From contig JAJQJQ010000049.1 of assembly GCA_028622995.1 (NCBI GenBank), forward strand, positions 558,001 through 622,000: a DNA stretch of 64,000 nt. The letters run 5' to 3'. The translations under genes and the position numbers were made by a program. This DNA comes from Panagrolaimus kolymaensis. Taxonomy: Eukaryota; Nematoda; Chromadorea; Rhabditida; Panagrolaimidae. Shown here piece by piece: positions 35,501 to 47,700 of this stretch. The stretch's first letter is position 1. The number at the start of each line of letters is the position of its first letter. Under the pieces are notes generated by a model, which saw only the letters and a program-made list of their open reading frames with translations, had not been told where the DNA came from and searched no databases.

Positions 35501-36802
35501 AAATGGACTTTATTCGGTTCCAGCTGGAATATTACATCCTCCACCATATTCTCAACAACCTCAACCTCAACCACAGCTACAACAACAACAACAGCAACTT
35601 TATATCCAGCAACCCCAATCACAAGTAGTGGCACAACAACCTGTGGCAGCTGTAGCAGCAGCCGAATATCTTCAACAACATTTCCCTTCAGCAACGTACC
35701 CATTAAAACAAGCATTTTCACGATCTGGAGGTATTTATTTATAAACATTTTTTAGAAATAAATTTATGCAAATTTTCATTAGTTTTTAAAATTATTAGTT
35801 TCGTTTATAAAACTTTTTTTTTAATAACTTTCGGAAAAATTATAAAACAGTTTATTTGTGCAGCTTTTTCTTATTCATTGGAGTTGCAATTTATTTTTTT
35901 AGGTGTAATATTGCCGATGGTTGAATCAGCCGCCACTAATCTTGTTAGTTATTTAAATACTGCTCCACAAATGCAACAACAACAGCAACAACATCCCCAA
36001 TTTCCACAAGCTCCACCGATGATGCAACAAGCAGGATATTTTGAATTGATTAAGCGAGCATTTCATAAATTTACTGTGAGTTTTTTTTGCACTCATTTAT
36101 CACTTTTTTTAGTCTTTGAAAAGAGTTTAAATTAATAATTTTATAATTAAAAAAGTAAAATCAGCAGTCAAGCATAAAATTTTAATAAGTTCGAAAACGC
36201 CTATTTTTTGATTTAACTAAAAATTTAATACTGTAACTAGAGTAAATTAAAAAAAATTTCGTTAGATAAAAATATTACTTTTTTTATGCTACACTGCCCA
36301 AGCAACAACAAAAAAAAATATTTTATCTTTGCAAATTCTTAGAACAAATAATTGCTTACGTCGTCTGCTTGCTAAGCTTCAATAATATTCAAAACTTTAC
36401 AAATATAAATAAAAGAAAAATAATAATCAGTGATGCTTTAAAAAAAATTACGCAAAAGAAAAAAAATAAATTACTCATACTCAAAATTTAAAAATTTTAG
36501 GTTTTTTTCTTCATAAACCTTGTTACATAAAAAAAAACAGCCATGTAGCAATAACAAACTTTTTCATGGAAATTTGGGAGTGTTTTTTTGAAGGAAAAAA
36601 AACAAACATAAAATTAGGAGTTTTTCATTTGAAAAAATAAAAATGCGTGCGTTGTTGTTGTTGCAATTATTGCTATTTTCAAAGTTGCACAATTTCCAAT
36701 AAATTTGTTTACTTTTCTTAAAATTCCTTTAACCTTATAAATTATTTGTTTTTTTAGGATCGTAAATCAATTGGTGCCTTAGTTGTTAATAAAGGTTCTT
36801 AG
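32511..36802 (+). CDS. metallo-beta-lactamase-fold protein, SWIP-10/MBLAC1-like, with Pro/Gln-rich tail
   Basis: Seven exons: 32511-32852, 33374-33646, 33706-33820, 34519-34666, 34796-35730, 35903-36075, 36758-36802, 676 residues. A hydrophobic leader (residues about 17-38) and a Gly/Ser-rich linker precede the catalytic fold. Metal ligands visible: HGHPDH (His169, His171, Asp173, His174), TPGHT (His223), GDLFYSQSD (Asp245) and VPGHGP (His288). MBLAC1 family members are zinc hydrolases; C. elegans SWIP-10 acts in glia. After EEMRNRFN a tail of about 370 residues of Pro, Gln, Thr and Tyr follows (PPPPTMASTTIP, PQPQPQLQQQQQQ), unusual for the family. The 3' UTR has AATAAA at 36911-36916. Introns 1 and 3 are long; intron 1 carries a SINE. 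Confidence 0.85.
33043..33208 (-). repeat. tRNA-derived SINE, copy 2, in intron 1 of the MBLAC1-like gene
   Basis: Read on the minus strand from 33208: GCTTTTATAGCGCAGTGG contains TAGCGCAGTGG, an RNA polymerase III A box, and GGTTCAAATCC about 45 bases on is a B box. A non-tRNA body of about 100 bases follows, nearly identical to copy 1 at 30716-30828, then T and A runs. This is the structure of a tRNA-derived SINE. Confidence 0.8.
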
Positions 36803-36894
36803 CGACCCAATTTCCAAAATGAAACCCAAGCTGCTCAAGTATAAAAAAAAATAAGCACCGAAACATTAAAAATATGTATTTGTTTGTGAGCCCA

Positions 36895-36953
36895 GGATGC
36901 TGCATTTTTCAATAAAATATGATGGCCTTTATTTTATCCCGCCGGCAGCATCC
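36895..36953 (+). repeat. hairpin around the polyadenylation signal
   Basis: GGATGCTG (36895-36902) and CAGCATCC (36946-36953) are inverted repeats enclosing the AATAAA at 36911-36916 downstream of the MBLAC1-like gene. The stem is 8 bp with a 43-base loop. Confidence 0.4.
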
Positions 36954-38405
36954 ATACCCCTTAAATATGACACTAGCCTTATTATGTAATAATAAGATAT
37001 AAATATAAATATACAAATTTGATTTTTGTAAGAAATTATAATATTTTTTTTCATTCAATATGAAAAAAAAGAGAAAAACTTTATTTAAAAAAAATTATTT
37101 TCGTGAATTACTATTTTATTTTTATTTTTTGATTGCTTTTTTTGCCATTGATTTAACCGAGTATAATTAATTATATATGCGCTAAATATAAATAAATATG
37201 TTTTGAAACTTTTTTTTATTAAAATATGAGTTATGAAAAAATATTTTATAATGTTTTGAAACACCAAACTAACAGAATGTAATTATTTTTTGTTCAAGTG
37301 AAAATGGGTAAATTATTTTTGAAGCGCTTTTGGGTGAAAAGTTTTAAATTCCCTTTTTTGATCTTAAAGCAATGAAAAAAATAAAAAATCGTATTAAATT
37401 TGATAACTAAATTATTTGTAAAATAAATGTTACTATTTGCGCTTTTTCTGGGAACATTCCCAGCTTTCAGTTTTTCATTATTAAAATTTGACTATAGTAA
37501 AACTACAAAAATATTATGCAAATGTGTTTTTTATATTTCATGAGAAACATCATAAATTTTGTTTTTATGTAATTCTTTTTTAGTGATTAATTTTGTACTC
37601 TTTTTTTAAAAAAGTTTTTGAATTTCATGAGTTTCTGTAACTTTATTCTGTCCAAGCAAGACCTCTCACACGGATGATTAATTTTAATTTAACTTACATA
37701 AATTTGATAAAGTTAAATCGTACACGTCTGCTAAACGTCATATCTTTTAATTACTCTCTCAAAAATACAATTAGTCTCTTTGCTCTCAGTTGATTTCATT
37801 TTTTCCTTCATTTTTAGATTTTTTAAATATTTAAATTTGTTTTTTGTAAAAATAAAATTATTGCAAAAACGTTTTATAAAATCCGATAATTACTCTTTTT
37901 TTTTCTTGTTTATTACAATGGGTTGTATGTATTTATATCACATTTTTGTATTTCATAATTTTTTTTATTGAGGATTGTAAATTTGAAACTTGTTTTAATT
38001 TGAGTACCGTATTGTAAAACCCTCGCAATTTTTTTCTTTCTTAAAATAATGCCTTCATATCTAAAATTGACTACATATGTACATAGATACAATTTTAATA
38101 AGCTTTTATTTTTGATGAAAATTTTATAAATCGAAAAAAAGAAAGAAGAAGAAAAGTAAGATTCAAATGAAAAAAAAATTTCTTAATTTCTTTTTTGATG
38201 AACCCGGAAATGAAAACAAAATTGTAACATTTTTATATTAATTTTTTTCTGCTTTAATTAATTTAATAATTTTTCTTAGTTTTCCATGTGTAAAATTAAT
38301 CGATCCGTGATTTCCGTAGCCGAAAAAAAATTAACTTTTTTGATTAAACTAAACTTCTTAATTTTTTCAGTTTTATTAAATCCAAAAAACGCACAAATAA
38401 AAAAA
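36954..38405. other. AT-rich intergenic DNA
   Basis: No gene recognised; open frames at 37085-37267 (-) and 37780-37971 (+) are low-complexity. Confidence 0.45.
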
Positions 38406-39763
38406 ATGAATGAAGTATTTATTTTATTACCAGAAATTGGGCGACATTTAGGTTCAATTTTAGAAGGAATAGTATTTATATTTATTTTTTCTGAATTAAT
38501 TAAACCTAAATCTCCATTTAATTTTGGTTATTTTTTTATTTTAAACTTAGGTTATGGCGTGGATTTTATTTATAATGGTTTTTGGTTTTCCACTATATTT
38601 TGGGATTATTCCGCTCCAGTTTTATTGGTTCAATGGTATATGAGATTTTTTATGGGGGTTTGGAGTTTTGTTCTTGGTGTAAATCGTTGCACTGCTTTAG
38701 CCTTTCCTACTTTATATGTTAAAGTAAGTAAATATTTTATTTTTTGATAAAAAAATAATTGGAAAAGAAATTAATAAAGAAAAATGTTTAGAAAGTATTG
38801 GAACATTTAAAAATTCGCTAAACATAAAAGTTTTTTTTAAAATTTTTTATGGAAAAACTTTCAATTTTGTGTTTGAAATTCTAATTTTAAATTTAACTTC
38901 CATAAATTAGCATTAAAATCCCGCTATTTTTTTTTCAGATCTGGTCAGGCAATTTGCTTTATTGCATTTGCCTTTTAGTTCTAGCTTTTCCTTTTATCGT
39001 AAATGGATATTCTCTTGTGGATTATAAATGTCGGTTAAAAACTTTGAGTCTTCCATGCAATGATTATCGAATCGCTTATCATCAATTAGCGGGAATTATA
39101 AATACCGTTTTTTGTGCTGGCTCCCTTCTTGCCATTGGTTTTGGAGTATGGAAAATTCCAAAATCCATTAATCGAACAGTGACATTTAAATTAGAATTTC
39201 GTTTAATTACTCAAACTATAATTACGTCCGTTTTTATGGCTTTGTATTTTTTAACTTATGTTTATGCAACTCCCATATACACGGAGGATCATGAAAGATA
39301 TGATTTTTTAACTAAATGTGCAAATTATTTTTGGTTTTTATCTCATTATCCTTCCATTATTGCATTATTTTTTATTAGGTAAAGTTAGCCATAATTTTTT
39401 TTTGTTCAAATGTCAAAGCTTTTTTTCTGAATTTTATAAAAGCTTTGGTCAAAAAATAAAATTTAAAGAATGAATATTTTTTTAAAGTGAAAATGGGTTT
39501 AAAACTTAATTAATTTTCTTTTGCCCACAAAAATATTTTTTTCAGTCCAATGTTTCGAAATGGATTTCTTCGCTTTTATCGAATAAAGCGAGGAAATAAT
39601 AATGAATCACCAATTTTTCATTCAAAAATTGCTACGGTAAATTAAATAATTTTTACTCTCAATATATCTTTCATTTTTTGGTAATTTTTAGATGAATGTA
39701 AACCATCATCACTCTCGTAGCAGCACCATAGCTATGAGTGTCAAACAAGTGCCAATAAATTAA
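38406..39763 (+). CDS. seven-helix chemoreceptor, nematode serpentine family
   Basis: Four exons: 38406-38723, 38939-39378, 39546-39636, 39692-39763, 306 residues; an in-frame ATG at 38286 would add 40 residues with a hydrophobic stretch and is a possible alternative start. Hydrophobic segments: LGSILEGIVFIFIFSELI, FNFGYFFILNLGYGVDFI, YMRFFMGVWSFVLGVN, LLYCICLLVLAFPFIVNG, IINTVFCAGSLLAIGFGV, LITQTIITSVFMALYFLTYV and FWFLSHYPSIIALFFI, seven in all. NRCTALAFPTLYVKIW after helix 3 and the SPMFRNGFLR after helix 7 are typical of srv/srg-type receptors. The C-terminal tail is short, His/Ser-rich and likely cytosolic. Probably a chemosensory GPCR; ligand unknown. Confidence 0.85.
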
Positions 39764-40461
39764 ATCATAAATTTTTGGGAAAAAAACTGCGCTTATTTTT
39801 GAAACGTATTTGTATTTTTTAGATTGTTTGAAAGATTTTTTTTTCAAAATAAAAGTTTTAATTCTATAAATTGATTTCTCTTTTGCCGATTTGTATAGTT
39901 TTAAAAATTCTTATGTATCAAATTTTTTTATTTTAAAAGAATGGTTCAAATATTTTCTGGAAGTATTTTTTTATAAAGCATAGGAAAGAACGGAAAACAT
40001 GCGTAATAACAAAAAATAAAACATCGTCGCGAAGCCCAAAATAAAAAGCAAATTAAAGTATTTTTTAAAACATAAAATATGCTGTTCGTTTATTTCATGG
40101 ATTATCAATTTTCAAAAATAAAATTCAACAATAGTTTTTTTTTGAAGTTAATTGTTGCCTGATCAACAAAATATCTTCTTTTTTTTAAAAATTATGCCGA
40201 TCAAAAATCAAGCTATTAAAGAAAAAATAAAATGCCTTGACTGTTTGCAAATTTTAAGGGTATTCTCTCTCACATTTTTTTAATAACTCGAACTCCCTTT
40301 CTTTATTTATTTCTTTTTTAAAATATTTTCTTTCGCGTCAAGATTTTTCAAGCATTTTTTTCATTATTTTTTTTCTTTTGAAAGTCATTGCATCTCCTTA
40401 CTAAAGCTTCAGTTTTCAATCTTTTTTCGGATATCATATTTTTTATTTAAATATTTAAATT
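39764..40461. other. intergenic
   Basis: AT-rich spacer between receptor and cyclophilin genes; nothing else recognised. Confidence 0.45.
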
Positions 40462-41206
40462 ATGGCTGTAACCCTTCATACAACAGCTGGAGATATGAAA
40501 ATTGAATTATATTGTGAAAAGTGTCCCAAAGCTTGCGAGGTAAAATCAATTTTTTAAACTTTTTCTTGAAATTAATATTTATAATTATATTTATATATTC
40601 CAGAATTTTTTGGCTCTTTGCGCAAGTAATAAATATACAAATTGTATATTTCATCGAAATATTAAAGGTTTTATCGTACAAACTGGAGATCCAACAAATA
40701 GCGGAAAAGGTGGACAAAGTATTTGGGGTGAAACATTTGAAGATGAAATTCGTGAAGATATTAAAGTTAGTTAGTTTTCATTAAAAAAATTTATATTAAA
40801 GAATTTTTTGAGTAAACTGTTTTTTTGAATTTTTTTTAGCATGATGCTCGTGGAATTTTATCGATGGCCAGTAATGGACCAAATACAAATGGTTCACAAT
40901 TTTTTATTACATATGATAAACATCCAACCTTGGATGGAAAGCATACAGCTTTTGGAAAGTATGTTTTTTACTTCTCTTTTTCGTTGGCTCCTAAAAGCTA
41001 GCGATCGTTTTAAAAGTATTTTTATTTACGCTTAAAAAATTTTTTATAGAGTCATCGATGGTTTTGATGCCCTTGAAGAACTTGAAAATATTATTGTTGA
41101 TAAACGATATTGCCCAGTAGTGGAACAGCGAATTAAAGATATTACCATTCATGCTAATCCCCTCGCTGATAAAGTTGAAGACGAACCTGGGCTGTTGTTA
41201 TTCTAA
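40462..41206 (+). CDS. ppil3: peptidyl-prolyl isomerase, PPIL3-type cyclophilin
   Basis: Four exons: 40462-40539, 40604-40765, 40840-40958, 41050-41206, 171 residues (human PPIL3 161). The sequence tracks PPIL3 throughout: [95 protein letters not shown] and [11 protein letters not shown]. Catalytic-site residues Arg44, Gln52, Gln100 and Phe102 are present; the position of the cyclosporin-binding tryptophan is occupied by threonine. PPIL3 is a spliceosome-associated cyclophilin. The last residues ([14 protein letters not shown]) are a small extension. AATAAA at 41572-41577. Confidence 0.94.
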
Positions 41207-41577
41207 ATTAATTTTTTTCATTTCCATTCAAAACCTAAAACCTTCATCGAGCCAGCTTTTTTTGTTATTCAATCAATTTAATTTTAATTTATTTATTTTC
41301 AACTTCTGAAATTCTTGATGCAGGGAATTAAGAAAACTTCTGATCTTTTCTAAAACTCTGAGTGCCGTTTGAGAAATTAAAAAGATTTTTAACTCAAAAA
41401 AAAAAATAGCGGGTTGTTTGTCTCTCTCAAATTTTTTCCTGTTACTAACTCTTATTAATTTATCCCTTTTTTCTTGTGATTTGAATTTATTAAATTTCGA
41501 TCATCTTTTTTGTATTTATTTATATTATTTTGTTGTTGGGCTTTTGGATGATTGTTGTTTTGTTATTGTTTAATAAA

Positions 41578-41673
41578 ATTCTTTAAAAAACCCCTATTTT
41601 TTCTCTGACACACGATAGTATTATTATTTTGATATTATAAAAATAATTTATTCTTTCATTTTTTTGGAAAGAA
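41578..41673 (+). repeat. direct repeat, left copy, flanking MATH-BTB D
   Basis: About 95 bases from ATTCTTTAAAAAACCC to TTTTTTTGGAAAGAAC recur in direct orientation at 43764-43858, with GATATTATAAAAATAATTTA and the following 20 bases identical. The two copies bracket the MATH-BTB D gene. Confidence 0.75.
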
Positions 41674-42281
41674 CAGAAAAAGGTATAAGAAAAGTAAGCC
41701 ACTAATTTTCATAATGGCGAAGGAAAAATTCCACCTCGAATTATGTTTACCATTTTCAGGATTAGGAGGTGATAGATAGTATTGTAGGTTATTATTTAGG
41801 TTACTTTATCAATGAATAGAAGCAAATGGTAGAAAACAAAAATGATAAAGCTTCGACGCAGACTATTTTTTTGCCATCATTTTCAAAAAAAAGTCGTTGT
41901 AAATTATCGATCAAACGCCATATTTGAAATGACAGTTGTCTTTACTGGAAAATCAAAAAAGGCGCGATTTTTTGTTTACCATTTTATAACTCTTTCAAAT
42001 CACTTTATGTATTACATTTCTAATGTCAGAAATATTATTACTTTCTCAATCTTAAAACTGTGCTTCATTTCTTTATTCAATTTTTATTAAATGGCTTCAA
42101 CTAGAGCGTTTTTTCTCGACTCTTTTATTTTTTACCGATATCTCACATGTTTAAGCTATAACAAATTTTGTGTTTTCTATCGCGCTTTTTCTCTTTTCGC
42201 GTCTTTGTGAAGCTTTGTAAATTGGATTTGTTGATTAATGTTTGCATTATTTCAGTTCAGTTACTTTGGTTAACAAATATT
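41674..42281. other. intergenic, promoter of MATH-BTB D
   Basis: No gene recognised; an open frame at 41842-42090 has no domain features. Confidence 0.4.
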
Positions 42282-43449
42282 ATGGATTCTGCCGCAGCTC
42301 CTTCAACTTATGTAAGTAATTTTTCATTGTTGGTACTAAAGTAATTATTATTTTTTAGAATCTTGAATGTCCCATTTCAATCAAATGGATCATTTCTGAA
42401 GAAAAATTGGCAGCTTTGAAGGATTCAACAACTTATGACTTCTTGGAAACAGAATTGTTCAATGCTTCAAACATTCCGGGTGTCAACTATTATCTTAAAA
42501 TTAATCCTAATGGAGACATTGAAAAACATCGCGGATATGTTTGGATTTTCTTGCATTTACAACTCGGAAATGAAAAGAAAGTCAAAACTGATGTTAAATT
42601 TTTTGTTGAATTTGCTGGCGTTAAAAAGCAAATTCGTGTTGACTATGATAAATCTTATGGATGGGGATATAAATATTGTACCACTACTGAACTTTTTGAT
42701 CCTGTTAAAAAATTTATTGTTGATGGCAAATTTACTGTAAAATGTGACGGAATCTTAAGTGTTCAACGAGAAAGGTCTGCTGCAGATGAAAATGGAATCA
42801 AAATTGATGATTGGCACCTTGGTCATAAAATGTGGAAGAATAATGATAAAGACTTTACAATCAAAGTTGGTGAAAATTCAATCCAAGTTAGTTTATTTTT
42901 TATTTATTTCTTTAAAACTGTTTACTTTTTAGGTTCATGAATGTATTATCGCTGCTCATTCCACAGTCTTTAAAGCAATGTTCCCAGTCTTTAAAGCAAT
43001 GTGTGGACCATCAAAGCCAACTCAAATAAATATCTGTGATTTTTCATTCAAAGTCGTCGAAGCTGCTTTTCAACTTTGTTATCTTTGTGAAACTTCAAAT
43101 ATTTTGAACTTGAAAGAAAAAATGGAACTCCTAAATTTTTGTAACAAATATGATATCTCAGATCTAAAGGTATGTTTTATTCTTTCGCCAACATCTTTCT
43201 ATTTTTTAAAACATTTATTTTCAGATTCGTTGTGAAGCTGCATTGATTCATGAAGTATCCGTTTCAAATGTCGTTCAACTTGCAAATTGTTCCATCATTT
43301 CAAATGCTAACAAACTCAAAGAAAGGTGTGCTCAACTTTTGATTGAATGTATCAATTCAAAAACTTCCGTTGCTGATGTCGCTATTCTTGATAATGATTT
43401 TACACACCAACTTATTTCGAATGCTCTCTGCAAAGTCACTGAAACTTGA
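42282..43449 (+). CDS. MATH-BTB protein D
   Basis: Four exons: 42282-42311, 42359-42886, 42933-43169, 43225-43449, 339 residues. A ten-codon first exon (MDSAAAPSTY) leads to the MATH half (IFLHLQLGNEKKVKTDVKFF, KKFIVDGKFTVKCDGILSV) and a BTB half (VHECIIAAHSTVFKAMF, INICDFSFKVVEAAFQLCYL, LLNFCNKYDISDLK) with a helical C terminus (NVVQLANCSIISNANKLKER). A 21-base tandem duplication (units starting 42964 and 42985) doubles VFKAMFP in the BTB first helices, adding seven residues compared with gene C. Intron positions equal those of gene C. AATAAA at 43559-43564. Likely Cullin-3 adaptor. Confidence 0.88.
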
Positions 43450-43763
43450 ATTTTTTGTTTTTTTACCTTTTTTATTAACTTTGTTTTTACTTTTACATTT
43501 TTTGTATTTTTTGAATCTTTCATTTTGTTTGTTGTTTGCATGTGTTACAGTACTTTATAATAAAGTTTTTTTTGTTTGAATTCAGAATGTGGTGCCTTTT
43601 AGAAATTTCTCAAACAACTTTGCACACTTGTTTCCATAAAACAATGAGGCATTTCCACTATAATGATTTTCAAATTGTTCTCTTCAAATAATCAAATGAA
43701 AGAAACTATTGAACAACAAAATCTTGATTTGGTTGATGTTTCGATGAAGGCTCTTGTGGATGT

Positions 43764-43858
43764 AATTCTTTTAAAAAACCCATTTTTTTCATTTGATACA
43801 CGGTAGTAGTATTTTGATATTATAAAAATAATTTATTCTTTCATTTTTTTTTGGAAAC
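43764..43858 (+). repeat. direct repeat, right copy, flanking MATH-BTB D
   Basis: Direct copy of 41578-41673 with small differences. Just upstream (43696-43770) a coding-like stretch reads MKETIEQQNLDLVDVSMKAL and runs into the repeat; it may be a gene remnant. Confidence 0.75.
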
Positions 43859-44735
43859 ACTCAAAACTAAAAAATAAGAAGCGTAAAAATTTAAATTTTT
43901 TTGAACAATAAAAATTTGTTTGTTTCTTTGAAGAGTTTTTTTATAAGAAAAAAATAAAGAGCGATCACCGAGTATTATAATTTAGATATATAAAAAAATT
44001 TAAAATAAAAAAGAAAAAACAATTATAAATTTCATTGGAATAATTTGATATTAATTAATAAAATATATTGTTCCTATCAAAGGGGTACAACAAAAACAAC
44101 AAAAAAAATTTAAATAAAGGATTAAAAAAATATTTCCGTATTTGAACAAAATTAATTTTAATTAAATAAACAAGTTTAGTGAAGAGAAAAAATGAGATAG
44201 AAAAAAGCCACAAAAAAAATTATTAGGTAAAAGTTTCTTCTTCAAAAAAAATACATGGCTTCAAAGAAACGCAAAAGATATGAAGAAATTATGTTTTTTG
44301 AATCAAAATTCATAAGCAACAACCAAAACTTGCAATTTACCTAAATATTTTTTTAAAAAGGAAATCTTAAAAAATAATTAAACCCAAAAAAAGCTATAAC
44401 GACAAAAGAAAACAAGAAATTTTGATCGAGGATGGTTGGATTTTACAATATTTAGATTTGTCGCTTTAAAATAATTAAATAACCTAATAACTCAATTTAA
44501 AAAAAAGACAAGGAAATATAAAAAAAGCTGTAAATCAATTACAGATGTTTGAAGTATTTAAAATATAGTTTTGATGAGGTAATTTTTGCGCTGTAAGAGC
44601 CAAAATGAAATATGGAAGGTAATAATGAAGAAAAAAATTTTTTTTGAACTAAATTTTTTTAAAACAAAATTTTCAAAATAAAAAAAATTGTTAATTATTT
44701 AAATTTTTTTCCAATTTTTAAGTTTTTACTGAATT
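43859..44735. other. intergenic, convergent
   Basis: Poly-A/T-rich DNA between MATH-BTB D and the 3' end of the DAF-12-group receptor; no gene seen. Confidence 0.45.
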
Positions 44736-47700
44736 TTATGATGGACCCGATGATGCTTCTGTATTTGAGGTATCCACCACCCGAGAATCTCGATATGTTG
44801 TAGTTATTGAATTACCATTAATGGATTCAGTTTTGAAAAATTCTGTTGGCAATTGTGCCACATCTTTATTTTGAACTCGTCCAAGGAAAAGATTAATGGA
44901 AGTGGCGCTGGTTTTAGCTAATCTTTGAAGGGCTATTGGAATGGTTTTAATCATATTTGGAGCATCTTCATTATACACCGATTCAACGTATCTGAAAAAT
45001 GAGAAAATTTTAGAAAAATTTTAACAGAAAAAAAGCCAGAAATTTCTTAATTAATTCTTTAAAAAAATTTTAGTGTTTCGCTGGAAAAATTTATGAAAAT
45101 TGGTTTAATAAATCAGAAACGAAAATGTTCAATTTGGAAATCGTTTTAATGGTTTAAAATTTTTTTTAAAGAAAACTGGAAAACCAGAAAATATAAAAAT
45201 AAGTTTAATAAAATTTTTAAATATCCTGCAACGAAAATATTTACCTATTTAATAAATGATAATAAACTTCATGATATTGTCTAACTATCGCTCGATCATC
45301 ATCATTTAATTTAATTGCTCGAGAATCATCAAACAACACTATTAAAGCGATTAACATAATAGCCATAGAATTTTTACGCAATGTTGGATGAATGGCTGAA
45401 CAAAAAGTCATAAATCTTTTACGCTGCATGGGATCAGTCAATTTATCAAACATATTCACTGAAACTGTGGCGCCTGATTTAAGAATGGGCGAATTCCATG
45501 ATTCCATTTTTTCATCCAACAACATTACTCCTCGAATCGTTAACATATCTATCATCGATGCTAAAAAGTAAGTGGGATAAATTAATTAATTAATGTTTAA
45601 TTAATTATGAAAATTTTCTTTTTAAATCCACGCAAAATTACAAAAAAAATTTTAAGGTAAATTACTTATGAAATTTTTTTAAAATTATTATTTTCAAAAT
45701 TATTTTGCCGGACAATTCTGATTTTTTTAAATTCGGAACTAAACTATCCCAGAAAAAAATGTTTTTAAATTAAAAAAAACTTACATTTAAGTAAAATTAA
45801 TTTTCCATCATTACTAACTTCTTGAAAATGTAATAATTTTTTAGCGCATTTAACAAATCTTCGAATCGTTACATCCATAATATTCATAATATCCGATGGA
45901 TTATGGGTTACTTTTTGCAATGTGGCTGCAGCCTTTAAATCCGTTAATGGTTCATCCAAACATGCGAATGCATTTCGAATGGAATCTAATTCTCTTATTT
46001 CTGCGGCATTTAAAATAATTTTAGGTTGTTGAATATTTCGCAAATTTAAAATTGGATTATTTGAATTTGGTGTTGGTGAAATTAATTTTGAATCCACGGT
46101 TTGAGGATTTTCAAATTCTTCATTTATTGCATTATGAATCATAAAATATTGTTGCCTCATTTTATCTGGAAGTAGCGCAGGATCAACTTCGGGGGTAGGT
46201 CCTACATTATATGAAGTTCGATCATCATATTGTGGCATGGTAGATGTTAGCAAAGTAGTGGTACGAATTTCATTTAATTGTGGAGGTGGAGCAGCAACAG
46301 CAACAACAGGAGGAGGATGATTAGGGAAATATTCAGTTTTCACTTGAACCATTGGGAGTGGTTGAGAACTTGAAGAAGTCGTCGTCATCGTTGGGGTATG
46401 AAGTTGTTGTTGAGTAGCACACGATGATGAAAGAAGAAGCGGATTAATAATAGCAGGCGATTGTAAAATTTGAGGTGTATTCGAGGTTAATGGCACTTGA
46501 ATGTTGCCTCCAGAAATTTGCATATTTCTTGCAGATATCGAAGGCGATATTTGTGGCGGTTGTGAATTTTGTGGTTGTGGCTGTTGAATAGTTTGATTAA
46601 GATAACTTTGAAATATTCCTTTCAAAACTTCATAACCTTCTTCAGGTAAAATTATTTCTCCACCATAATTTTGAAGATTCTGTTGTTTATTTCCACCGCA
46701 ATGATTAATTAATTGTAAATAATCTGTCATAGGCATAGATATTTTTAAAATATCTCCTCCTCCACAACCAAAATATTGCAATAATATTGTTGGAAGTAAT
46801 CGTGAAGCTTGGGTAACAATTATTTTTGCCATCAAAGTATTTGGTTGAGGTGTTGGAATTTGATATGATCCAGATGCAAAATGTCGTTGATATGCAATAA
46901 GAATATCATGTAAATTTAAAGTTTTTATATTTCCATATGCTGTTGCTTCTTGGGGTTCAAGTTTGGGTGAAATTTGGGGTGGAGTCGATGTTGACATTAC
47001 TGAACCCGAAGGAGAAATAGAGTTTACAGGACTTATCATCTAAAAAATTAAAATTTTATTACTCATCTTTATTTTACAATTAAATTAATTTTAATGAGAA
47101 AAAAAATCTTCGAAAAAGATTTTTTAAAAGAACTTAAAGTTTATGAAAGTAATAAAAATCTGACAATATTTTGAAAAATTTAATTACTATCACATTCGTG
47201 CTAATTTTTAGTTAAAAAATTTTGCCAGAAATTATTTTGGCTTTTTCGAACAAAAAAAAACTTACTGAAAGCGACATTGGATTTGAATCATTATTAGTTG
47301 TCGATGATGGGCTTGTAACATCCATGGAACTTCGAACAGATGAAATAGTTCGATTTATTATTCCACCAAAATTCATGCTACTTTCATTATTATTATTTCG
47401 ATTGCTTGAAATTATTGATTGAGGAACAACAACATCAATCGACGACGATGAAATATTTTTTGAAACAACTTTTGATTGTCGTTGTTGGTGTTTTTGATGG
47501 GACTTTTTTAGTTGTTGTTGGGTTGGCGGTGGTGATTGTCGTCTTTGATCTTGGGGGCTTAAAGGTTGTTGTTGTTGGGATCGAACTGAATCAGGTGGAG
47601 ATCGACCTCCCGAAGAAGATTTAATATTATGATTTAAACGAGAATTTTTTCTTCGACGTAATTGATCATCATTTAATATCCATTCTCGTTTCATTCCAAC

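Noticed and set aside
35374..35748. 124-codon minus-strand open frame (Val/Glu-rich)
   Set aside because: Antisense of the Pro/Gln-rich exon of the MBLAC1-like gene.
41842..42090. 82-codon plus-strand open frame before MATH-BTB D
   Set aside because: No domain features, unusual composition and no transcript signals.
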